Origin: Siphonodentalium dalli
Lineage: Eukaryota; Mollusca; Scaphopoda; Gadilida; Siphonodentaliidae
DNA length: 64,000 nt
Direction: 5' to 3'
NCBI GenBank assembly: GCA_032622095.1
Contig: CP136069.1
Span: forward strand, 123,122,126-123,186,125
This document shows, in pieces, positions 56,819 through 64,000 of the stretch (positions are counted from its first letter, which is position 1; every line of letters starts with the position of its first letter). Under the pieces are notes generated by a model. That model did not search any database, had not been told where the DNA came from, and saw only the letters and a list, made by a program, of their open reading frames with translations. Both the position numbers and the translations under genes were made by a program.

Positions 56819-56869
56819 GTGTATTTCCTGGCAACTGAATTCTCTCTTCACAGCTGCTCTTTGTGAGTA

Positions 56870-58039
56870 TTACAATGTCAGGAATGAGAATATTCCAATA
56901 GTAATTGCTACTGCGGCGATGCCGTGTAAAATGAAGAATATGAAATCCATTTTCCTCGCCACTGTCTTTCTTTTTGTCAATCTATCTCCACTAGGACTCT
57001 GTGGTTTTGCAGATACTCGTCTTCTAGATAGACAGCAACACTGTTTAAGGGTCGATTCGTGTTCTTCTCTGTCATTCAGCCAGATGGCTATGGCGGCCAT
57101 GAATACCGCGACTGCACACATGACTAGCGTGAGGATGAGGTAAAGCAGGAAATAGCTAGTAGAACTCGCTGTGCGTGGTGTGAGGCCTGCTATGTATGTC
57201 ACGTATACAGCATCGGTAAGAAAGATCGAAACAGCAAAGGATAGTTTCTCACCCGACTCTGCAGGGACCAAGAAAACCGTTGTTGCTAAAAAGGTCAAGG
57301 CAATTGGCGGTATGATGTCAATCATAGCGTGCAATGTCGGTTTCCTTTGAATGTTGAAGTTGAATGCCATCATTTCAGTTTGGTGTTGTTGTGATTTGGA
57401 TTGCGATCCTTCACACGACACAAGCGCCCACAGTGTGTTATCTTCATACAGATTCAACCGAACGGCTATTCTTGATACAGCCACATGCTCCTTTTTGTAT
57501 GTCTCTATGTTCAGATTTAAGATGCATGTTTGTTTGTCATATGGATAAAAGGTAATATCTAACAAACATGAGAACCGAAACATAGCACGGACATTCATCT
57601 GAACGGACCCAGATGAATAGAAGCTTACGTAACTGCGTGTTGTATCCAGTAGAGATTCTGAACTTCCAATACTATTCGTCACCGCTAATGGAGGAGACCA
57701 TACGTTTGCTGTGGTGATTGCGACCTCGGTATCTGACTCGAAGATACCATAACTCGAACCGTTGAACCTGAGTCGTTCATCTTCCCAATGGACTTTCAAA
57801 TCACCAAGGACTTCCATTTCGTCGCTTGTTTCGATGATCCGCACAATCTGCTTTGGCAGAAAGGTTATCGTGACGTTCGTTGTTGTGTTTTTAGGTGGTC
57901 TTACTCTGACGTCATAGCCGGACGTGTCGAGGAGGTCTCTCAGGAGTGCGGTCTCATCCGGAACAAAAGACAGAGATATCACTAAATCTGAGCAATGAAT
58001 CATTATCAGGGAACAAACTGCCAGCACGTATGCAAACAT
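56870..58039 (-). CDS. Intronless Cys-loop ligand-gated ion channel subunit (nAChR-like)
   Basis: A 389-residue pentameric channel subunit for the plasma membrane. Hydrophobic signal peptide at residues 1-23. Extracellular domain with N-glycosylation sites at N51, N55 and N93, and W114-SPP near the usual WxP motif. The Cys-loop is C158...C172 (CLLDITFYPYDKQTC, with FYPYD). M1 ~237-258 with IIPP; M2 ~264-287 beginning GEK (cation-channel type) with L274 at 9'; M3 ~296-320; a short cytoplasmic loop of ~45 residues with CCC at 334-336; M4 ~364-387. There is no vicinal Cys pair in loop C (only C209), so it is not a classical alpha subunit. D276 at 11' of M2 is unusual. An in-frame TAG lies two codons upstream of the ATG, which fixes the start. 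It is slightly shorter than typical nAChR subunits (about 450-500). It lies antisense within DFPase intron 1. The ligand cannot be predicted. Confidence 0.92.
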   Translation of the reverse strand: MFAYVLAVCSLIMIHCSDLVISLSFVPDETALLRDLLDTSGYDVRVRPPKNTTTNVTITFLPKQIVRIIETSDEMEVLGDLKVHWEDERLRFNGSSYGIFESDTEVAITTANVWSPPLAVTNSIGSSESLLDTTRSYVSFYSSGSVQMNVRAMFRFSCLLDITFYPYDKQTCILNLNIETYKKEHVAVSRIAVRLNLYEDNTLWALVSCEGSQSKSQQHQTEMMAFNFNIQRKPTLHAMIDIIPPIALTFLATTVFLVPAESGEKLSFAVSIFLTDAVYVTYIAGLTPRTASSTSYFLLYLILTLVMCAVAVFMAAIAIWLNDREEHESTLKQCCCLSRRRVSAKPQSPSGDRLTKRKTVARKMDFIFFILHGIAAVAITIGIFSFLTL

Positions 58040-58676
58040 AGTCTAACTGAAATGTGCCGCGTATAATTGAATTGTCAATATGAGTTGAATTTACTTGCTC
58101 GATTGATGCTGGCGTTTAGATTACACACAATGCGAAAGTTTAACGTGAAATATCTGCGTTGGAGCACATTTCTTGAACGGCGAAGAAAATGGCACTTTCC
58201 AAGGTGTTAAAGCTTTATGATAATCCACTGTTAGCACGCTTGTATTCCAAATCGTGCCTCTCTTGGAGACAGAACACCAATTGTTTGTTAACGGAGGAGT
58301 CGGCCAGTGTTGTGATTCCAATCTGCGACACGACAGTGTCAATATGCACTTATCCCATCAACTATATATGCATGACGCGGTTGTACTTTGTTTGGACATC
58401 ATTTATTAAAAAAAACATGAAAAGTCAACATAATTAAGTATTTCAGTTCCACAATCATGGGTGCGTGCAACGCACCTCGTATCGACCCTGGTTATATACA
58501 TCCCTACGGACATTTCATCAAAGGCGACAATCATATATAGATAATAATATAATCATACATATAAGAATGTGATGGCGCACTTGCAAGCGTTTATACTCTG
58601 CTGCTACATAATTCACAGGAATCCGACGAACCCATGTTCAGACTGATACGCTTCCTAACTACGAAACTTCAAAATA

Positions 58677-59045
58677 CGATTTTGTGATCAGAATCGATTA
58701 ATTACATAATAATGCTAACCGCTGTCAACTATGGTATAAAATTTCCAAAACGTGTTATTTATCAACATATTGTTCAACGAAATATGGCGTATTATCATTT
58801 GAGTATCACGAAATTTGGCCGTATTACCATTTGATTTTAGAGTTATCCATCTTCATATAATACGCAATTGTGTCCGAGACTTGGATTTGACTGCTCTTTT
58901 CTGGGTCACAAATAATTCCACATTTCGAGAAATAACAAATTTCAAAAATCGATATCTGATCACTCTGAGCCATGATATGTGGGTTCCTAGATTCGAATAC
59001 AATATTTTTTACCCCCGAAGCCAAACAATTGTGCTTCTTTAAGGA
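58677..59045 (+). repeat. Member of the TTAAAGGTACTC family, variant 2 body
   Basis: Aligns with 50060-50420 (TGCTAACCGCTGTCAACTAT, TTTGAGTATCACGAAATTT, TTACCCCCGAAGCCAAA). Termini are missing. Confidence 0.65.
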
Positions 59046-59418
59046 TATATATGTCCCCATAGCCGACGTTCATTAGCCGACGTTCATTGTTAGGTCGTGA
59101 ATACGATCATCGTAGTCCGGGCTAGATGAGGTTGGCACGGATTAGAACCCAGACATGGTGAAAATGGGGACCAATGTGCCATTACGATCGATAGATGGCC
59201 ATTTCGATAAGAAATGAGAATTTGTTCACTGAACTAAGCACAATCATATGAAATCAATGAACACCCATCGCATATATACTGAGTCCGTGCACCCATAACT
59301 CTGATATATATATACACCAGTACCAGTAATCGTATATGGAAACAGCTGCAAAAAACGAAGAAGAAATAAAGATATTGAATTTCACATAAACACCGACATA
59401 ATTGAATCCGTAAACAGT
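59046..59418. other. No recognisable feature
   Basis: GCCGACGTTCATTAGCCGAC is a short direct duplication near 59063. Nothing else. Confidence 0.4.
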
Positions 59419-59536
59419 AAGCAATTATTTCATGTGTCTTTTGGGAACAGGCAAAATTGTTGTCCCTCGGTATCAGGAATGACTATCGAACTGTTGCCCA
59501 AGGCCTGTTCCCAAAAGACACATGAAATAATTGCTT
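59419..59536. mobile_element. Hairpin with perfect 34-bp arms
   Basis: AAGCAATTATTTCATGTGTC...GGGAACAGGC is exactly inverted as GCCTGTTCCC...AATAATTGCTT, around a ~50-bp loop. Confidence 0.9.
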
Positions 59537-59694
59537 TGTTACCCAATACATTTACTTGTATATAATCAGGTCATTGCTAATTAATCAATTAATTAATTCA
59601 TAATTAATTTCGAGCGTGACAGTGACAATGCGGAAATCCGGTATAATTAAAAAACGAAACCGGAAATAGTCGAAACGTCACGGAATTTGCAAAC

Positions 59695-59850
59695 CATATA
59701 ACAGTTCGTTCGGGCCAATCAACAGTTCGCTCGGAGCCAGTCAACAGTTCGCTCGGGTCGGGCAACAGTTCACTCGTGACGTCACGAAAGCTGACCGTGA
59801 TTGCAAACCAGGCAACAGTTCATTCAGGGCGGGCAACAGTTCGTTGTGGC
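59695..59850. repeat. ~22-bp degenerate repeat with CAACAGTTCGCTCGGG
   Basis: About six units of the CAACAGTTCGCTCGGGCCAG type, some separated by a GTGACGTCACGAA block. Confidence 0.8.
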
Positions 59851-60089
59851 GTTACGAACGCGAATTTGGAGTTAACCAGTTAATTCTAAATCCCAATGAT
59901 TTACGAAGTAAAACTCTACTATTGGGTAACAATTATAAATATCTAGGTAACAGAATTCAATAAAAACAGTAACTTCGCAACCGACAGAAACACACGGTGC
60001 GGTAATGTCAAGAAGGCAATGTATAATCGCGAGGCAACAAACTGTCCGTCGAAACGAGTTTAGATATCTATGAAAAATCAATGATAATA

Positions 60090-60215
60090 TAAGGCCAAAT
60101 TTCGTCGAACAACATTTTGATAAATAACACGTTTCGGGCAATTTTATACTATAGTTGACAGTGGTTAGCATTATTTTTGGGCAATTAATCGATTCTGATA
60201 ACTGAAGCGGCATTT
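60090..60215 (-). repeat. Fragment of the TTAAAGGTACTC family, variant 2
   Basis: Read on the minus strand it matches the ATGCTAACCACTGTCAACTA and ACGTGTTATTTATCAAAATG segments of 58677-59045. Confidence 0.6.
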
Positions 60216-60746
60216 CTAAAAATGTTGTAAGAGATGTGCATTATAGGCTATATTGTGAGTCCAGAAAATGAGGATTTAATTTGACCAAACAAAAAATCTG
60301 ATTTGGCAAAATAATTTGGCCAAGAGATTTCTCGGCCCAGCCTGAAAACTGTAAATATCGACTATTGCTGACTATTTTAGGACAAGCGTGCACACCAAGC
60401 ACTTTTCAATTTCTCAGAACGGGTTGACTTCTAAATCTAAATCACTAATCATGTTCCTCACAGTTTATGTATTTACAGAGAAATTACAGAGAAATCAAAA
60501 TTAATATAAGCTCAATGTCAGCTCAATAATGTTATGTAGATAAATTGGTAAAATAGAAGACGTGAAATGCCATAATAATTTGTCAAATTATAAAAAAATA
60601 AATTAAATGCATGTAATAAGAAAATTTAAAGCCTACCTACCGGTCCTATAATATTTTTTAGACGTGTAACCCCAACCAGACATTTAATATCTTGTGGCCT
60701 TATACATTTAAAAAAGATATATATAGTGTGGTTTTTTGTTATTCAG

Positions 60747-60887
60747 AGTAAAGTACTGTGTCGACCGAACGTTGGTGGTTATGGCGGAATTCCTGCGGGG
60801 TGCCAGTTGGATAAGGATGGCAGTTTGTGGGTTGCGGACATGCGACTTGGTCTTCTTCACGTCCAGGCAAATGGAGACTATCAACAG
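60747..60887 (+). CDS. DFPase-like gene, exon 2
   Basis: The 47 codons begin after TTATTCAG and end before GTTATA; both junctions are in phase 0. The encoded residues include CRPNVGGYGGIPAGCQLD and LWVADMRLGLL, closely matching the second propeller region of squid DFPase (GYGGIPAGCQ, ADMRLGLL). The frame joins exon 1 and exon 3 without gaps relative to the squid enzyme. Confidence 0.9.
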
Positions 60888-62253
60888 GTTATATATATAT
60901 CATATACATGCATTCAAGATCGCGGTATATAGGGTACCCGTGGCTTTTAATAAAATTTCGATCAGAATATTGAAATGCTAAGTATGAGTTGAGTACATGT
61001 ATCCCGAATCATTCAGGGCAAAGTAAACGGCTTGTATTCTGCATGGTCACAAAACTTCCCGCTGGCATGCGACTTAAATTTGAGATCGGCTTATAGTGTG
61101 TATGTGATAAAACGGAGAGCGTTCGTGCGAAATATTGAAAACAGCCAATAAGTTATGTCACTTTGGTATGTTAAATTCATTTAAAGTCTCTTCCTATGTC
61201 GTGCGACACTAAGAAATCGCGCGGCAATTGCGAATTCGACGTCTTCGGTGAATTATGCGGATACCATGGGACATCCGTGGAATTATTTCGTACTTCACTG
61301 GTTATTGTGCAAAATATTATAATTCCTATATGACTATAGAATGATTTCTTCATTAAATATACCTGCCATAACCATATTTGAATAATTTAATATTACATCT
61401 ACACTTTAATGATCCTTATATATATTTGTAATTTTACATCAATACAAACCACAAAATAACAAAAATACAACGTTGTTTTTGCGAACAGCGCGAATTGTAC
61501 CCTGAAAATCTTGTTGACTAAAACCTCTACTCAACACATTGCATGTGTGATAGTTTGTTGAGCGGTTTGTATTCAGTGGTTTAATTAGTTCAGGATATCT
61601 GTTTCGGATTTAATAAACACGTTGATTAAAAGTTTTATATATATAGGAACAATAACTCAATGTAAAACACTGTGCATCTACAATGGTATAGTCATTTCGA
61701 GATGTTTAATCTACGTTTCAACATTATTTTTGGATCTATAAATGCAACGTTGGGATGGGAGGAAATGGTCGATAGGTATATGTATATATGTCAGAACTTC
61801 TTAAGTTTTCCACCCTGATTCGGTCACTGATTCTGGATATATCATCCAGTTCGGTTTCGAGAATTCTTCCAACAAATATTTCTACTTTTATTAACTACGA
61901 AAGCTATAATTTTCAGTCAACAGTACTGTTGAACGATTTCACTTTAAGTGTTGAGTAAAAAAAATATGATTAACTCGTTGAGTAGAAAAAGTTTACTCAA
62001 CAATGTAGTGCAACGTTGAGTGGTGTTATACCTATACTACGGTTGAGTGATTGTTGGGTAAAATTTTAAGTCAACGAGATTTTCAGTATGAGTACAGGTA
62101 ACTCCGCATCTGGCGGTTGTATCTTCTGTGACGTTTGTTCGCAACCACTCTCATTGCACGCGGCATACTGGTCTAATTTGGCGAGTCCGTCCATTTCGCG
62201 CACGCCGTGCAGGACTTTAAAGGGAATAGTTATGTATATGTATTTTGTGACAG
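60888..62253 (+). other. DFPase-like gene intron 2
   Basis: GT...CAG bounded, AT-rich. TTGAGT/ACTCAA words are frequent around 61920-62060. No gene supported. Confidence 0.8.
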
Positions 62254-62385
62254 GTATGCGTGTCAGATGAGGCTGGAGATCGCATGCAGGGCTGCAACGA
62301 CTGCATATTTGACTACGATGGTAATTTATGGGTGACTGGACCCGCAGGAGATATCGCCCCTGCCGACTACCGCCGTTCGTTGGAG
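62254..62385 (+). CDS. DFPase-like gene, exon 3
   Basis: The 44 codons follow TTTGTGACAG and end GAG before GTGAGT, phase 0 at both ends. Contains RMQGCNDC with N118 at the position of the calcium-ligand asparagine (N120 in squid DFPase), then FDYDGNLWVTGPAGDIAPAD. The last 17 bases plus the splice donor are the seed of the downstream minisatellite. Confidence 0.92.
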
Positions 62386-63033
62386 GTGAGTAACAGGGGA
62401 GTTTAGATTGTATACCGCCGTTCGTTGGAGGTGAGTAACAGGGGAGTTTATATTGTATACCGCCGTTCGTCGGAGGTGAGTAAAAGGGGAGTTTAGATTG
62501 TATACCGTCGCTCGTTGGAGGCGAGTAACAGGGGAGTTTAGATTGTATACCGTCGCTCGTTGGAGGTGAGTAACAGGGGAGTTTAGATTGTATACCGTCG
62601 TTCGTTGGAGGTGAGTAAAAGGGGAGTTTAGATTGTATACCGCCGTTCGTTGGAGGTGAGTTTAGATTGTATACCGTCGCTCGTTGGAGGTGAGTAAAAG
62701 GGGAGTTTAGATTGTATACCGCCGTTCGTTGGAGGTGAGTAACAGTGGAGTTTAGATTGTATACCGCCGTTCGTTGGAGGTGAGTAACAGGGGAGTTTAG
62801 ATTGTATACCGCCGTTCGTTGGAGGTGAGTAACAGGGTAGTTTAGATTGTATACCGCCGTTCGTTGGAGGTGAGTAACAGGGGAGTTTAGATTGTATACC
62901 GCCGTTCGTTGGAGGTGATCGAGTAACAGGGTAGTTTAGATTGTATACCGCCGTTCGTTGGATGTGAGTAACAGGGGAGTTTAGATTGTATAACGCGTTG
63001 GAGGTGAGATACAGGGGGAGTTTATATTGTATA
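62369..63033. repeat. 45-bp minisatellite made of the exon 3 / donor-site boundary, 15 units
   Basis: Unit 1 overlaps the end of exon 3 (CCGCCGTTCGTTGGAG) and its donor (GTGAGTAACAGG). The same 45-bp segment then repeats 14 more times with small changes. Most units keep GAG|GTGAGT. One has GCGAGT (unit 4), one is 11 bp shorter (unit 7) and one has a 4-bp insertion (unit 13). The exon frame hits TAG within the first unit (GTTTAG), so use of a later donor would truncate the protein. Long minus-strand open frames here are artefacts. Confidence 0.95.
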
Positions 63034-63390
63034 GCGGCAAACTTCAAACTTGGGTCGCTATTATCGACCGGAAGTCAGACGATTCTCGTGATCGCCAGAC
63101 GTTCATAGCAGAAACTGGTTATATAGGTCATTCAGATTTCATACGACAACTTAAAATGTGTAGCAAACGCGATAACCCAATTCAGCTAGTTGACATACTG
63201 TTGCCTTATATTATGATATTACGTCAACAATTAAGACACCGGAGACTGGAATTCATTCGTCCACCAAAACATCACACGTGAAAGCTAAAACTCGTGTGGC
63301 GGCGTGGATGTCGACAAGCATTGAATTATTAGCAAAACAAATGGGCGATGAGACAACATTTTATTACTTCTTAGTCAAATGACCTATGGT
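63034..63390 (+). pseudogene. Coding-like block shared with 31170-31420
   Basis: Begins AGCGGCAAACTTCAAACTTG. Reads through SGKLQTWVAII, ETGYIGHSDFIRQLK, DILLPYIMILRQQ to a stop at 63281. In another frame it then continues as KTRVAAWMSTSIELLAKQ to 63381. It lies inside intron 3 of the DFPase-like gene, directly after the minisatellite. I do not recognise the protein; a mobile-element gene fragment is the likeliest reading because a second copy exists at 31 kb. Confidence 0.4.
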
Positions 63391-63970
63391 TGATGTAATT
63401 CAGTCTCTTGCGTCTAGATGTGTTGAAGTTATGGACATTCATTCAGTAAATGTGTGAACATTATCATATCAGTGTAAAATCATGAATTGTATTTTATATT
63501 TTCCTATCATGTGCGCAGGACTCACCACTCTCGGTTAAAGGTACACAATCTGATTCGAATTCGATGGTCCAGTTAAACAACAACGGAATTTAATCAAAAG
63601 CCGATTTAGTTATCCAAATTATTTTATTACCAATAAATACTCACAACAATACCATGCACGATATCATATTTGCCGAAAAAGCACTATAACAACAGCTGAT
63701 AACGTTTTTTCGTGACTGTTTGTACGACGAACGAGTGCGGTTTGCAACTTTCCAACTACCATAATTATATATGGTGATGCCCATAATTTTAGTGGAATTC
63801 CACACACGTCATCACAAATGTAAACAAAACACATATACACGTGTAATCGGCATCCTGTTATATATAACATGCCTATTTGCGTGACTAAAACATGCTTACC
63901 GAGCCGTAAATAAGGAGATCCTATATATGTATCCGCGCGTCAATAACTAAATAATTTATGTGTTTTCCAG
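63391..63970. other. End of DFPase-like intron 3
   Basis: Includes a terminus of the TTAAAGGTAC family at about 63535-63600 (TTAAAGGTACACAATCTGAT). The acceptor is TGTTTTCCAG at 63961-63970. Confidence 0.6.
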
Positions 63971-64000
63971 GAGCCGTTCGGGTCTGTATATTGCTACACA
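63971..64000 (+). CDS. DFPase-like gene, start of exon 4 (runs off the window)
   Basis: Ten codons, EPFGSVYCYT, in phase 0 after TTTTCCAG. They match the squid DFPase segment that follows exon 3. Together the four exons give 157 residues, about half of the usual ~314. The remaining propeller blades and the catalytic His region should lie beyond 64000. Confidence 0.85.

Larger units (their letters stand above)
51402..60746 (+). other. DFPase-like gene intron 1 (9.3 kb)
   Basis: From GTATGT to TTATTCAG. It contains the antisense Cys-loop receptor gene at 56870-58039 and many repeats annotated separately. The intervals 51410-52117, 52581-53104, 58040-58676 and 60216-60746 show nothing recognisable. 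Confidence 0.8.

Noticed and set aside
62628-63047. 139-aa minus-strand protein with repeated peptide
   Set aside because: It is produced by reading the 45-bp minisatellite backwards; period 45 is divisible by three, which keeps a frame open by chance.
1-64000. tRNA or rRNA genes
   Set aside because: Scanning for B-box-like GTTCGA sequences and cloverleaf arms gave no convincing candidate; hits such as GAGTCGATTCG near 40090 lack the rest of a tRNA.

Overview
This is a eukaryotic, AT-rich, repeat-dense window, almost certainly from a marine invertebrate genome. A mollusc or other lophotrochozoan is my best guess: it carries a spliced gene very close to squid-type diisopropyl-fluorophosphatase, and repeats ending in a CAGGTGAGCTAAAAA-type sequence that I associate with mollusc genomes. 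The host assignment is an inference. Only two host genes are well supported. Most of the rest is transposon remnants, fold-back elements and tandem repeats.

Layout. 1-13.68 kb: gene-poor, with a 50-bp minisatellite, TTAA-bounded MITE-like families, hairpins and a 2.06-kb terminal-inverted-repeat element (10.19-12.24 kb). 13.685-22.408 kb: an 8,724-bp near-perfect palindrome flanked by a 6-bp direct repeat (CATGAT) and starting with AG, as in Polinton/Maverick elements. Each arm holds a zinc-finger/poly-Q/P-loop packaging-type ATPase gene, transcribed outward from the centre. The centre is a GC-rich hairpin with two smaller hairpins inside it, laid out A-B-B'-C-C'-A' like the T-shaped telomere of a dependoparvovirus. 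Within each arm the ATPase unit is bounded by its own ~85-bp inverted repeats, next to a heavily deleted second unit. It therefore reads as an integrated, concatemer-like array of a small linear replicon with hairpin ends. The ATPase frame is broken in both arms.

22.4-51.2 kb: nested palindromes, a 28-bp minisatellite, a LINE 3' remnant (25.1-25.8 kb), a possible terminal coding exon (27.3-27.8 kb), a hAT-like MITE with an 8-bp target duplication (29.98-30.43 kb), a LINE reverse transcriptase lying between diverged inverted repeats (31.4-36.2 kb), a 3 x 486-bp tandem array, a decayed mobile-element gene with a PHD-like finger (44.8-45.66 kb), and a 15-mer dispersed seven times between 43.2 and 47.1 kb.

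51.2-64 kb: a plus-strand DFPase-like gene with four exons visible (51234-51401, 60747-60887, 62254-62385, 63971 to the window end), all joined in phase 0 and covering about the first half of the protein. Its 9.3-kb first intron contains an intronless minus-strand Cys-loop receptor gene (56870-58039). Just after exon 3 the exon/intron boundary itself has been amplified into 15 copies of a 45-bp unit, each carrying a copy of the splice donor region.

The palindrome with its hairpin centre and the splice-donor minisatellite are the two observations I would follow first.
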